Source: Bacteroidales bacterium | Lineage (GTDB): Bacteria > Bacteroidota > Bacteroidia > Bacteroidales > Marinilabiliaceae | Assembly: GCA_003249255.1 (NCBI GenBank) | Contig: QKJP01000066.1 | Location: 124,001-188,000 of the forward strand | Reading direction: 5' to 3' | Length of the DNA: 64,000 nt | Part shown: one piece after another, positions 23,228 through 31,882 of the stretch | Position numbering within the stretch: position 1 is the first letter of the stretch | How the letters are laid out: each line of letters begins with the position of its first letter | Notes under the pieces: generated by a model | Seen by the model: the letters and a program-made list of their open reading frames with translations, nothing else | Database searches by the model: none | Told to the model about the DNA's origin: nothing | Program-made: the position numbers and the translations under genes

Positions 23228-25795
23228 TCAGTTTTGTGTTGCTGAAAGTCTATCATGAATATTTTTATCCATGATGGACTTGTAAACAACATCTTGAATT
23301 TTTGTTCTAATATTTTCCTCAATAAGGCCTCTGTTGTATGCTCTAGGATATACCCGATTAGATAAAAAAATAAATATCAAATCATATTCCGGATCAATCC
23401 AAACAAGTGTTCCTGTAAAGCCGGAATGGCCATATGATGACGGGGATGCAAAGCGTGATACCGGAGATTCTTTATCCGGATCGGTTTCCGGTTTATCAAC
23501 TCCAATCCCTCTTCTATTCCCAGGGTTAACTACCTTTGTAAAGCGTTCAATGGTAGATGGTTGTAAAAAATGGAATCCGCCATAACTTCCTTTATTTAAT
23601 AACATTTGAGACATTTTTGCTAAGTCTTCGGCGTTAGAAAATAATCCGGCATGTGCTGCAACTCCGCCCATCATTGCAGTGGTTTGATCATGGACATATC
23701 CTCTTAGCAATTCTTTTCTAAAGGGTAAATCATTTTCGGTTGGTACAATCTGAGATATACTGTACTTTTCTAATGGATTATAAACCAATTTTGAGGCTCC
23801 TAATGGAATTGAGAATTGATTATAAAATAAGGAATCTATAGTTGTATTTGATTGTTTTTCAATGATTTTATCGAGTAGCATATAGCCTAAATCACTGTAT
23901 AAATAAGATTTATTCTCCAATAACGGAGAATTATATAATTGAGAATAGATAGAATCAATATAGTTTGGGTTCATATAAACACTGTTACATACTTTAATAT
24001 TAAATGTACTATCCTTTTTTTCTTGAAAAATATCTTTTCGATATTGCGCATGACCATTTTGAAAATAGTGTTTATCAATTTTTATATTATATACACTCGA
24101 AAAACGCCCACTAAACAGAGGACTTTTTAATTGTTCATAATCTATTGCATTATAGTGAAAAGGGATAAAACTTTTCAATCCACTTTGATGAATTAAGAGT
24201 TCCTTTACAGTTATTTCACGTTTATTTGTGGTATCTAATTCATGAAGATAATGACCAATTTTTTCTTCAATATTTAAACTTTCATCTTCATAAAGCTTCA
24301 TAACCATAGGAAAGGTTCCAATTAGCTTGGTGACAGATGCCAAATCATAAAGTTTATCATTATCCACTTTTTCCTTTTGGTTGTATTCTAAATGACCGAA
24401 TGATTTTTGGTAAATAATATTTCCTTTGCGAGCAATTAATATCTGTGCACCAGGCGTATCTTTGGAACGAATGGCTTCTTTTATAATTTCATCAATCTTA
24501 TTTAAAGAATCGGGATTAAGTCCTTCTTCAATTGGAAAACTATGACCCAACCTAAGTTTTGGAAGTATAGCTAGCTTGTAATCTACAGCAATAAGAGAAT
24601 TTGGCAAAGTTTGTTTGCCATTGATTTTAAAACTACTAAATAAACCTTCAATTAAATATTCCCAGACTAAATCACTAGGATTAAGTGCCGAAATGATTAC
24701 GTCAGGCTTTCTATTGTTGTTAAATCCTTTCGCTACATTAATTAAATCATTTGTAATCAGAATGATATTTCTATAATTATCCTCATTTAATTTATCATTG
24801 AGTTCTTTTCCAGACAATTCTTTATCAGTGACAATAAATAGGAAATCCTTTTCAAGTATGCTTGAATCAGTCTTAGCAAAAACAAGATTTTGATTTATTA
24901 AGGATTGAACTGATGGTTCAATAACTTTTCTACAATCCCATATATCATAACTAATCTGGTTTAGATTCACCAACGGTAATATTGATTCTTTTTGCCAGAC
25001 TGATATCGATTTTTTTATGCTTTTTTTTCTTAGGATATATTGTTCTTCTGCTATGTCATTAATGAAGTATAGGGAATCTGGTGTTAATTTTTGAGTGGAT
25101 GTAATTGAAGTTTTTTTGAATGATTCAATTATCTCAAGATTCATTTTTTTATTTCGAAAAGCCTGTAGGAGTTTTTGATGGTCTTCTTTGAAATTATTTG
25201 TAAAAAAAAGAATTTTATGGTTTAAAAAATCTTCAATTTTAACATCGTTGTCTTGAAAATAATTTCCGGAATAAAATGGGATTGTATTTGTTATATCCTT
25301 GTCATCCTTCTTAACTGATCTTTTTTTACCCGTTAAAAAATCCAAATACTTAGGAAAAAAAGCAACTCTCTTTTGTTCATCAGACAAAGAGCTGTAAACA
25401 GTATATGTTGCATGGTAAGGATTGGGTAGTAAAACTCCCTGGTATCCTAAATTATGGACATATAATTGAGTGTTATTGTAAAGCGAGTCAATAAAAGTTT
25501 TGTCTTGAATGGCATTGACAACTTTGTAATTCGGAAAAGCAACTGGTATTGTATCAAAGTGATTTGCCTCCGAATTTAAAATCAGTTCAAAACCTTTCTT
25601 TTTTAAATCACCATCCTTCTGTATATCTGAAGAAAGAATATATTTTGGTTGATATTTATAAGTAAAGTCAATGTTATCCGCAGTAACAATAAATAGTTTA
25701 GAGATACTCACTGCCAATGAGTCTGAATCTACTTGACTATTTATAATAAAAGGAACTAAAAGGTATAGCAATGCCAGGTTAACTCTCAAACACAT
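23228..25795 (-). CDS. Exported GH3-like / class C beta-lactamase-type fusion protein
   Basis: The 855-aa protein starts with a signal peptide (CLRVNLALLYLLVPFIINSQ). Residues about 20-400 resemble, weakly, the GH3 beta-N-acetylglucosaminidase part of Bacteroidota GH3-beta-lactamase fusions (for example NAIQDKTFIDSLYNN and the LGYQGVLLPNPYH region), but the GH3 catalytic motifs are not recognisable. Residues about 450-840 form a serine beta-lactamase/esterase domain with SVTK (Ser-x-x-Lys), YSDLGY as the Tyr motif and HSGFTGT in place of the KTG box. A role in cell-wall turnover is likely; antibiotic resistance is not implied. The start is the ATG at 25795, not the TTG two codons before. Confidence 0.85.
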   Translation of the reverse strand: MCLRVNLALLYLLVPFIINSQVDSDSLAVSISKLFIVTADNIDFTYKYQPKYILSSDIQKDGDLKKKGFELILNSEANHFDTIPVAFPNYKVVNAIQDKTFIDSLYNNTQLYVHNLGYQGVLLPNPYHATYTVYSSLSDEQKRVAFFPKYLDFLTGKKRSVKKDDKDITNTIPFYSGNYFQDNDVKIEDFLNHKILFFTNNFKEDHQKLLQAFRNKKMNLEIIESFKKTSITSTQKLTPDSLYFINDIAEEQYILRKKSIKKSISVWQKESILPLVNLNQISYDIWDCRKVIEPSVQSLINQNLVFAKTDSSILEKDFLFIVTDKELSGKELNDKLNEDNYRNIILITNDLINVAKGFNNNRKPDVIISALNPSDLVWEYLIEGLFSSFKINGKQTLPNSLIAVDYKLAILPKLRLGHSFPIEEGLNPDSLNKIDEIIKEAIRSKDTPGAQILIARKGNIIYQKSFGHLEYNQKEKVDNDKLYDLASVTKLIGTFPMVMKLYEDESLNIEEKIGHYLHELDTTNKREITVKELLIHQSGLKSFIPFHYNAIDYEQLKSPLFSGRFSSVYNIKIDKHYFQNGHAQYRKDIFQEKKDSTFNIKVCNSVYMNPNYIDSIYSQLYNSPLLENKSYLYSDLGYMLLDKIIEKQSNTTIDSLFYNQFSIPLGASKLVYNPLEKYSISQIVPTENDLPFRKELLRGYVHDQTTAMMGGVAAHAGLFSNAEDLAKMSQMLLNKGSYGGFHFLQPSTIERFTKVVNPGNRRGIGVDKPETDPDKESPVSRFASPSSYGHSGFTGTLVWIDPEYDLIFIFLSNRVYPRAYNRGLIEENIRTKIQDVVYKSIMDKNIHDRLSATQN

Positions 25796-25914
25796 AATCA
25801 ATCTATTTTCATACCAAATTTACACTGTTAATTATAAATTACGGATAGAAACAAGCTTTTGTTTGAAGTTTTTGATTTATTTGTCAATGAAAAGGACCCT
25901 TTGGTAAATGAAAT

Positions 25915-25957
25915 AAAAAGCAACATAAATACCAGCACTTTAATGCTAGCTTTTTTT
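25915..25957 (+). terminator. Orphan terminator-like hairpin
   Basis: Outer stem AAAAAGC/GCTTTTT and inner AGCA/TGCT, followed by T on the plus strand. No gene ends here; it may terminate an unrecognised short RNA or be chance. Confidence 0.4.
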
Positions 25958-26022
25958 GGATAATAAGGAAACAACAATTATTTTTAATGAAAGAATAAGA
26001 ATACGTACTAAAATCCTAAATA

Positions 26023-26430
26023 ATGAGTACAAGTGGAACAGTAAATAGCTCTTTAGTTCAAGAGTGGGGAGAAAAAGTCATATTAGTGGTAGAAGATGTA
26101 GATACAAATAAGATCTTTTTTGATGCTGCTCTTAGAAAGACAAAAGCTACTATTTTATGGGCAAAGGATGGACAAGAAGCTGTTGAAATGTTCAAAAGCA
26201 ATCGAATTGATTTAGTTTTGATGGATTTACAGTTGCCTATTATGGATGGTTATGCAGCTACGCGGGAAATTAAAGCAATCAATGATACTATTCCTGTTAT
26301 TGCCCAAACAGCTCATGTGATGTCTGGAGAAAGAGAGAAATGTTTAGAAGCGGGTTGTGACGATTATTTAGCTAAACCTATTCGACTTCAAATCTTAATG
26401 GATACGTTAAGTAAATACTTGAATTCATAA
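26023..26430 (+). CDS. Single-domain response regulator (CheY-like)
   Basis: A 135-aa receiver domain with no output domain. The phosphoacceptor Asp is in LVLMDLQLPIMDG, the acidic pair in VVEDVDTN, the switch Thr/Ser in IAQTAH and the Lys in LAKPI. The sequence, especially MDLQLPIMDGYAATREIK, is closest to receivers of hybrid sensor kinases, so it may act as a phosphate shuttle or have been separated from one. No kinase is near. It shares a long perfect terminator with the convergent flavin reductase gene. Confidence 0.92.
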   Translation: MSTSGTVNSSLVQEWGEKVILVVEDVDTNKIFFDAALRKTKATILWAKDGQEAVEMFKSNRIDLVLMDLQLPIMDGYAATREIKAINDTIPVIAQTAHVMSGEREKCLEAGCDDYLAKPIRLQILMDTLSKYLNS

Positions 26431-26485
26431 AGAAATAAAAACAAAGCCCGAAATATTTAAATTTCGGGCTTTGTTTTTATTTCTT
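26430..26485. terminator. Bidirectional terminator with a 25-bp perfect stem
   Basis: Arms 26430-26454 and 26461-26485 are fully complementary around a 6-base loop, with core AAAGCCCGAAAT/ATTTCGGGCTTT. The right arm includes the stop codon and last two codons of the minus-strand flavin reductase gene. Confidence 0.93.
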
Positions 26486-27055
26486 AGTTTTATTTTTTTC
26501 CACAGAATAGCCAAACTTACCCAGTCTCTTTCCTACTTCGAAATAATGACCATGGGAGTAGCAAATTGGTTTTGCTTTATGTAAATTAAATGCGCCGGTT
26601 TTTTCGTCCATATATTTTTCGTCAGCCTGAACATTAACAACTTCAGCAATAAACATATCGTGCGTGCCTAATGGTTTTACATCCACGACCTTACATTCGA
26701 TATTTATGGGAGCTTCATCAATGGTTGGAGCGCTTATTTTTGAAGATTTCCCGGGAGTTAATTTCATTTCTTCAAACTTATTATACTGTCTTCCGGAACG
26801 TACACCACACCAATCCGTAGCATGAGCTAAATCTTTGGTGGTTAGATTGATTACAAACTCACCAGTTTCTTTTAATACTTGATAGGAATGTCTTCCTGGT
26901 CTAACAGAAATATATAACATGGGGGGATCTGAACAAATTGTTCCGGTCCAGGCAATGGTAATGATATTATAATTTTCCGGTTTATTTCCCATGCTGACCA
27001 TAACTGCAGGTAATGGATAAAGCATATTTCCCGGCTTCCAATCTACTTTAGGCAT
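26477..27055 (-). CDS. Flavin reductase-like FMN-binding split-barrel protein
   Basis: The 192-aa protein belongs to the flavin reductase domain family (FMN-binding split barrel). Visible features are the LYPLPAVMVSMGNKPENYNI start, AWTGTICSDPPMLYISVRPG with the conserved PP and R, ETGEFVINLT, and GTHDMFIAEVV with the conserved H-D/E segment. Members reduce flavins with NAD(P)H or have unknown electron-transfer roles. It lies upstream of nothing related on its strand and follows pyrI by 42 bp in the opposite reading order, so it might be the last gene of the pyrB-pyrI transcript; no separate promoter is evident. Confidence 0.88.
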   Translation of the reverse strand: MPKVDWKPGNMLYPLPAVMVSMGNKPENYNIITIAWTGTICSDPPMLYISVRPGRHSYQVLKETGEFVINLTTKDLAHATDWCGVRSGRQYNKFEEMKLTPGKSSKISAPTIDEAPINIECKVVDVKPLGTHDMFIAEVVNVQADEKYMDEKTGAFNLHKAKPICYSHGHYFEVGKRLGKFGYSVEKNKTKK

Positions 27056-27097
27056 ATTGTTGCTTTTCTTTTAGTTAACTATTTTGAGACAGATTAG

Positions 27098-27553
27098 TTA
27101 AAATACATACAAATGTTCTTCATCAGTAATTTTTTCACAATAGTGACATTTAAGAGCCAGCTTTTGCTTATCCAACACCGAAAAGCGGGTTTGCATACTT
27201 TCGTTATTGGTAATGCAATTAGGATTAAAGCATTTTGCAATTCCGATGACTTCATCAGGTATATTCACTTTCTTTTTCTCAACTACTTCATAGTTCTTAA
27301 TCACATTGAGTACGGCATTGGGTGCAACCAAAGCAATTTTATCTATTTCATTTTTTTCGAATAATAGATCAGAAATTTTAATAATTGCCTTATTCCCATG
27401 TTTGTGACTCTCCAAATTATTTCCAAAAGTAATTTGATTGGAAATTTTATGTAATTTAAGAATAGAAATTACTTTAAAGAGATTTTTGGCTGCAATGTGG
27501 TCAATGACAGTTCCGTTTTTAATGGCATTAACTTTTAATTCTTTTTTCATCAT
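27098..27553 (-). CDS. pyrI: Aspartate carbamoyltransferase regulatory subunit
   Basis: PyrI binds nucleotide effectors (CTP/ATP in E. coli) and assembles with PyrB into the allosteric holoenzyme. The 151-aa protein has the N-terminal allosteric domain (KVNAIKNGTVIDHI, start of the effector-binding region) and the C-terminal zinc domain with cysteines in CFNPNC and CHYC. The start is an ATG-ATG pair; either may be used. It follows pyrB by 12 bp, so one transcript under the pyrB leader is expected. Confidence 0.95.
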   Translation of the reverse strand: MMKKELKVNAIKNGTVIDHIAAKNLFKVISILKLHKISNQITFGNNLESHKHGNKAIIKISDLLFEKNEIDKIALVAPNAVLNVIKNYEVVEKKKVNIPDEVIGIAKCFNPNCITNNESMQTRFSVLDKQKLALKCHYCEKITDEEHLYVF

Positions 27554-27565
27554 ACCTAACGTTCT

Positions 27566-28474
27566 TTATTTTAAACCAAGAATAGAAGCCATAATGGCCA
27601 TGCGGGCAAATACACCATTTTTCGCTTGTTCGAAATAATAAGCTTTCGGATTGTCATCCACATCGGTATGAATTTCATTTACCCTAGGTAATGGATGAAG
27701 AATACGTAGATTGTTTTTGGTGTTATTCAGCATACTATTTCTTAACACGTACACATTTTTTACTTTTTCGTATTCCAGGTGATCAGAAAAGCGCTCACGC
27801 TGCACTCTGGTCATATATAGAATGTCTGCTGCTTCTAAAATATCGGTAAACTCTGTATGTTCGTAATACTTTATGTTCTTAGAATCTAAAAACATCTTGT
27901 ATTCAGTTGGCATTTTTAAAGAGTTAGGAGATATAAAATTAAAAGTAGGATTAAAATGAGACATGGCCATTAATAAGGAGTGTACTGTGCGTCCGTACTT
28001 CAAATCGCCTACCATAAAAACATTCAAATTCTCAAGTGTGCCTTGTGTTTTATAGATGGAGTACAGATCAAGCAACGTCTGTGTGGGATGCTGATTTGCA
28101 CCATCTCCGGCATTTATAATTGGTACACTGGATTGTTCTGAAGCATAGCGGGCAGCTCCCTCACGGTGATGTCGCATGACAATTAAATCACTGTAATTAC
28201 TCACCATTTTAATGGTATCTTTTAATGATTCACCTTTAGTAGCAGATGATGATGATGCATCACTAAAACCTATTATTCGTCCGCCCAAGCGTTGGATGGC
28301 CGTTTCGAAGCTTAAACGGGTTCTTGTTGAGGGTTCAAAAAAAAGACTTCCTACAATTTTACCTGCTAATAAGTCTTGATTTGGGTTTGCTTCAAAATCT
28401 GCTGCTAATTCAACAATCCGTAGAATTTCGTCCTTAGAGAAATCTGAAATTGAAACTAAGCTCTTGTTTTTCAT
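27566..28474 (-). CDS. pyrB: Aspartate carbamoyltransferase catalytic subunit
   Basis: Catalyses carbamoyl phosphate plus aspartate to carbamoyl aspartate, the committed step in pyrimidine synthesis. The 302-aa protein has the carbamoyl-phosphate motif [13 protein letters not shown] (around residues 45-57), the 80s-loop segment [22 protein letters not shown] and [10 protein letters not shown] start at the ATG at 28474, because the longer frame uses a TTG that lies beside the terminator T run. The gene is preceded by a 36-codon reading frame and a strong intrinsic terminator only 16 bp before the start, which suggests transcription attenuation. pyrI follows. Confidence 0.96.
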   Translation of the reverse strand: MKNKSLVSISDFSKDEILRIVELAADFEANPNQDLLAGKIVGSLFFEPSTRTRLSFETAIQRLGGRIIGFSDASSSSATKGESLKDTIKMVSNYSDLIVMRHHREGAARYASEQSSVPIINAGDGANQHPTQTLLDLYSIYKTQGTLENLNVFMVGDLKYGRTVHSLLMAMSHFNPTFNFISPNSLKMPTEYKMFLDSKNIKYYEHTEFTDILEAADILYMTRVQRERFSDHLEYEKVKNVYVLRNSMLNNTKNNLRILHPLPRVNEIHTDVDDNPKAYYFEQAKNGVFARMAIMASILGLK

Positions 28475-28489
28475 GCCTTTTATAAATCG

Positions 28490-28521
28490 CAAAAAAAGAC
28501 CTGCAATTAAATTACAGGTCT
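28490..28521 (-). terminator. Attenuator terminator in the pyrB leader
   Basis: On the minus strand AGACCTG (28515-28521) pairs with CAGGTCT (28497-28503) and is followed by seven T, ending 16 bp before the pyrB ATG. The 5' arm begins inside the third of three consecutive stop codons of the leader frame, so a ribosome finishing the leader would cover it. Confidence 0.85.
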
Positions 28522-28525
28522 ATTA

Positions 28526-28636
28526 TTAATTTAAAATCAACTCTTCACAAAGTATGCAAACTAATAAAGAAAGAACAGAAAGATAAATTCTTTCGTTTTT
28601 TCGGATCTCTTTTAGGTATTGATTTATCATTTGCAT
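28526..28636 (-). CDS. Putative pyrBI leader peptide
   Basis: A 36-codon frame starts MQMINQYLKEIRKNERIYLS and ends with LCEELILN, followed by three consecutive stops (TAA TAA TAG) directly before the terminator stem. The mRNA between the middle of the frame and the hairpin is U-rich (for example TTTATCTTTCTGTTCTTTC), as expected where RNA polymerase would pause at low UTP. The arrangement matches the logic of enteric pyrL-pyrBI, although the peptide is unrelated in sequence. The start is uncertain (ATG at 28636 or 28630), since the best -7 element is very close. Confidence 0.6.
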   Translation of the reverse strand: MQMINQYLKEIRKNERIYLSVLSLLVCILCEELILN

Positions 28637-28645
28637 TACAAAAAA

Positions 28646-28653
28646 CAAAGGTA
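28646..28653 (-). promoter_or_regulatory. Promoter -7 element of pyrBI
   Basis: The minus strand reads TACCTTTG followed by TTTTTTG, so the first transcribed bases may be a T tract. The 5' leader before the first ATG would be only a few bases. No TTTG at -33. Confidence 0.45.
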
Positions 28654-28727
28654 CAAAAAATCAGACTTGAATCATGCGACTAGTTTAATTTTGTTTCGGA
28701 TTTTCTTCTCTTAATGCTAAGGATCAA

Positions 28728-29318
28728 TCACTCTTTCAAACGCTCTTTAAACATTTTTTTTAGTTTATCCATTTTAGGGTCAATCACAAAGCGACAATAC
28801 GATTGACTGGGATTGTTTTTGTAATAATCCTGATGGTAATCTTCAGCAGGATAAAACTCTCCCAATGGCTCAACTTGGGTTACGATAGGATTTGAAAAAA
28901 CATTCAGTTTATTCATTTCTGTAATCATACTTTGCGCAACTTCTTTCTGTTTTGAAGAATGATAAAAAATGACCGAGCGATATTGAGTACCAGCATCTGC
29001 TCCTTGGCGGTTTAATGTTGTTGGGTCGTGCATGGCAAAAAAAACTTCCAGAATATCGACAAAATCTATGACATACTGATCATAAGTAATCTGAACAACC
29101 TCAGCATGTCCTGTATTTCCTGAGCATACTTCTTTGTAAGTAGGATTTTCAGTATCACCACCACTGTAGCCCGAAACAACACTTTCTACACCTTGTAAAT
29201 TCGAAAAATATGCTTCAATACACCAAAAGCAACCTCCACCAATCGTAGCAACTTCTTTCATTTGAGAATAAGCATTTAGGTTTAACCAAATAGCTATTAA
29301 TAATAAGATCTGTTTCAT
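28728..29318 (-). CDS. msrA: Exported peptide-methionine (S)-S-oxide reductase
   Basis: Repairs oxidised methionine in proteins. The catalytic motif GGCFWC follows an N-terminal signal peptide (KQILLLIAIWLNLNAYS), so this copy acts in the periplasm or is anchored to the membrane. Further conserved segments are GVESVVSGYSGG, the NPTYKEVCSGNTGHAEVV region with GHAE, and AEDYHQDYY. I use the ATG at 29318; a TTG two codons upstream is less likely. It precedes the pyrB leader on the same strand by about 90 bp without a clear terminator, so some readthrough into the pyr leader is possible. Confidence 0.95.
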   Translation of the reverse strand: MKQILLLIAIWLNLNAYSQMKEVATIGGGCFWCIEAYFSNLQGVESVVSGYSGGDTENPTYKEVCSGNTGHAEVVQITYDQYVIDFVDILEVFFAMHDPTTLNRQGADAGTQYRSVIFYHSSKQKEVAQSMITEMNKLNVFSNPIVTQVEPLGEFYPAEDYHQDYYKNNPSQSYCRFVIDPKMDKLKKMFKERLKE

Positions 29319-29421
29319 GATCAACTTTTTTTATTATTTGACGCAAAACAGTATAAATCCTTACATCAATATAAAAACAGGTGCAATAAATATTTGTTTA
29401 TGAGGGTTCGATGTGATTTTG

Positions 29422-29429
29422 TATTTTTG
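29422..29429 (+). promoter_or_regulatory. Promoter -7 element of rarA
   Basis: TATTTTTG, 18 bp before the rarA ATG. The nearest upstream TTTG is too far (25-bp spacer). Confidence 0.5.
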
Positions 29430-29446
29430 TCGAAAATAATTTAATC

Positions 29447-30727
29447 ATGAACGGATATCCACCATTAGCAGAACGCATGCGCCCTAAAAAGCTGGACGAT
29501 TACATTGGCCAGAAACACCTTGTGGGTGAAGGTGCTGTATTGCGAAAAATGTTGGATCAGAATGTCATTTCATCCATTATTTTATGGGGACCTCCGGGAG
29601 TTGGCAAAACAACCTTGGCTAAAATAATTGCTCAAAAACTTGAACGACCTTTTTATGTATTATCTGCTGTTACTTCTGGTGTAAAAGATGTGAGAGAAGC
29701 GATTGAAAAAGCACGTAAAGCTCGTTTTTTCAGTTCTCCCTCTCCTATTCTTTTTATTGATGAGATTCACCGCTTCAGTAAGTCTCAGCAAGATAGTTTA
29801 TTGGGTGCTGTAGAAGAAGGTGTTGTAACATTAATTGGTGCCACAACAGAAAATCCTTCCTTTGAAGTTATCTCACCATTACTTTCTCGTTGTCAGGTGT
29901 ATGTCCTTAAATCATTGGAGAAAGAAGATCTTATAGAATTGGTTAATAAGGTATTAAGTAAAGATCCTGTATTAAGTCAAAAAACAGTTAAAATTGAAGA
30001 GAACACGGCCTTATTCAAATATTCCGGTGGTGATGCACGTAAACTCTTAAATATTCTTGAACTGGTTTCTAATTCTGAAATTGATAAGGAAGAGATTGTT
30101 ATTAATGACGATAAGGTGGTCTCTCATCTTCAACAAAATCCTGCTCAATATGATAAAAATGGTGAAATGCATTATGATATTATTTCTGCTTTTATCAAAT
30201 CAATTCGAGGAAGTGATCCCGATGCGGCGGTGTATTGGTTAGCGCGAATGGTAGAAGGTGGAGAAGATCCTAAATTCATTGCCAGGCGTTTAATTATTTC
30301 AGCATCAGAAGATGTAGGGATGGCAAACCCAAATGCTTTACTTTTGGCCACAAACTGTTTTGAAGCTATAAATATGGTTGGTTGGCCTGAGGCAAGAATT
30401 ATTTTATCACAAGTTACAGTATATCTTGCAACCAGCCCTAAGAGCAATTCTGCATATATGGCCATTAATGATGCTCAGGCATTGGTTAAACAAACCGGAA
30501 ACCTTCCAGTGCCATTGCATTTAAGAAATGCTCCTACCAAATTGATGAAGGACTTGGAATATGGCAAAAATTATAAATATTCGCATGATTACCCGGGTAA
30601 TTTTGTTGCGCAAGATTTTTTGCCTGATGAAGTGAAAAACAAACGTTTATACATTCCTCAAGGGAATCAGGCAGAGAGTAAAATCAATGAACGTTTGAAT
30701 TCCTTGTGGCAAGACAGGTACAAATAA
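29447..30727 (+). CDS. rarA: Replication-associated recombination protein A (AAA+ ATPase)
   Basis: RarA/MgsA is a clamp-loader-like ATPase acting at stalled replication forks. The 426-aa protein has the N-terminal PLAERMRPKKLDDYIGQKH, Walker A GPPGVGKT (residues 48-55), Walker B ILFIDEIHRFSK, sensor ATTENPSFEV and arginine finger LLSRCQVY, followed by the tetramerisation domain with SDPDAAVYWLARMVEGGEDP and ASEDVGMANP. Length is typical. It is monocistronic or followed by kdsA after a 156-bp gap. Confidence 0.95.
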   Translation: MNGYPPLAERMRPKKLDDYIGQKHLVGEGAVLRKMLDQNVISSIILWGPPGVGKTTLAKIIAQKLERPFYVLSAVTSGVKDVREAIEKARKARFFSSPSPILFIDEIHRFSKSQQDSLLGAVEEGVVTLIGATTENPSFEVISPLLSRCQVYVLKSLEKEDLIELVNKVLSKDPVLSQKTVKIEENTALFKYSGGDARKLLNILELVSNSEIDKEEIVINDDKVVSHLQQNPAQYDKNGEMHYDIISAFIKSIRGSDPDAAVYWLARMVEGGEDPKFIARRLIISASEDVGMANPNALLLATNCFEAINMVGWPEARIILSQVTVYLATSPKSNSAYMAINDAQALVKQTGNLPVPLHLRNAPTKLMKDLEYGKNYKYSHDYPGNFVAQDFLPDEVKNKRLYIPQGNQAESKINERLNSLWQDRYK

Positions 30728-30883
30728 AGTGGCATGAAATTTTTCAGCTTTTTCCTTGTCCTGTTTTTTTTACATCAGTGTTTTGCTAAAGTGCACTACA
30801 TGATTCTATCAACTAGCAAGCCTTGATATTTTATTTTTTCAGATTACATAAAAAACTAACGTAGAATAATAAATTAAGATAAT

Positions 30884-31705
30884 ATGGATATTTCAACAAT
30901 TTCAAAAATAAAACATACAGAAAGTGGCAATTTTTTCTTGCTTGCAGGACCTTGTGCCATTGAAGGTGAAGAAATGGCGCTTAGAATTGCAGAGAAAATA
31001 GTTTCTATTACTGACAAGCTAAAAATACCTTATGTTTTTAAAGGATCTTATCGTAAAGCCAATCGATCAAGAATAGACTCTTTTAGTGGAATTGGAGATG
31101 AAAAAGCACTTAAAATTTTACGTCAAGTCAGTGAGACTTTTGACATTCCTACCGTAACAGATATTCATGCTGCAAATGAGGCGGCTATGGCAGCAGAGTA
31201 CGTGGATGTACTTCAAATTCCGGCATTCTTATGTCGCCAGACCGATTTATTGATAGCTGCTGCTGAAACCGGTAAAGTAGTAAATATTAAAAAAGGTCAA
31301 TTCTTAAGTGCAGAAGCCATGAAGTTTGCTGTAAATAAGGTAAAAGACAGTGGTAATAATAACATCATTTTAACTGATCGAGGAAACATGTTTGGGTATC
31401 AGGATATGATTATAGATTACCGGGGTATTCCTACCATGAAAAAATTTGATGTACCTGTTGTACTTGACATTACTCATTCTTTACAACAACCCAATCAATC
31501 ATCAGGAGTAACAGGTGGTCAACCGGAGTTGATCGAAACCGTTGCAAGAGCCGGCATTGCTGTGGGAGCCGATGGCTTATTCATTGAAACTCACTTTGAT
31601 CCTGCAAATGCTAAATCAGATGGTGCCAATATGCTGCACTTAGATAGATTGGAGGATCTTTTAACTAAGATGGTGAAATTAAAACAGGTAGTTAATACTT
31701 TATAA
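30884..31705 (+). CDS. kdsA: 3-deoxy-8-phosphooctulonate synthase
   Basis: Condenses arabinose 5-phosphate and PEP to KDO 8-phosphate for lipopolysaccharide. The 273-aa protein shows the family motifs LAGPCAIEGEE, FKGSYRKANRSR, the TDIH region, DRGNMFGYQDMIIDYRG and ITHSLQQPN, and ends with the GLFIETHFDP segment. It confirms a Gram-negative envelope. The gene shares a bidirectional terminator with the convergent M48 protease gene. Confidence 0.96.
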   Translation: MDISTISKIKHTESGNFFLLAGPCAIEGEEMALRIAEKIVSITDKLKIPYVFKGSYRKANRSRIDSFSGIGDEKALKILRQVSETFDIPTVTDIHAANEAAMAAEYVDVLQIPAFLCRQTDLLIAAAETGKVVNIKKGQFLSAEAMKFAVNKVKDSGNNNIILTDRGNMFGYQDMIIDYRGIPTMKKFDVPVVLDITHSLQQPNQSSGVTGGQPELIETVARAGIAVGADGLFIETHFDPANAKSDGANMLHLDRLEDLLTKMVKLKQVVNTL

Positions 31706-31841
31706 AAGTTGAATCTTACATTTGCGATGTGCTGGTGTGCATCTTTTTCTTTCGCTATGTAGAGATTCTTGTTTGTGGTATTAAGCACAATATTTGTTGA
31801 ATAAAAAATCATTCTGACATCATAATTGATTTCAATAATAA

Positions 31842-31882
31842 AATAAAGCGTGACTGTTAACAATCACGCTTTATTATTTTTT
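31842..31882. terminator. Bidirectional terminator between kdsA and the M48 gene
   Basis: Perfect 12-bp stem AATAAAGCGTGA/TCACGCTTTATT, loop of ten bases, with T-rich sequence on both sides. Confidence 0.9.

Noticed and set aside
23228-25795. Antibiotic-resistance beta-lactamase
   Set aside because: The domain is of the esterase/class C-like type with HSG in place of KTG and is fused to a GH3-like domain, as in cell-wall turnover proteins; resistance is not supported.
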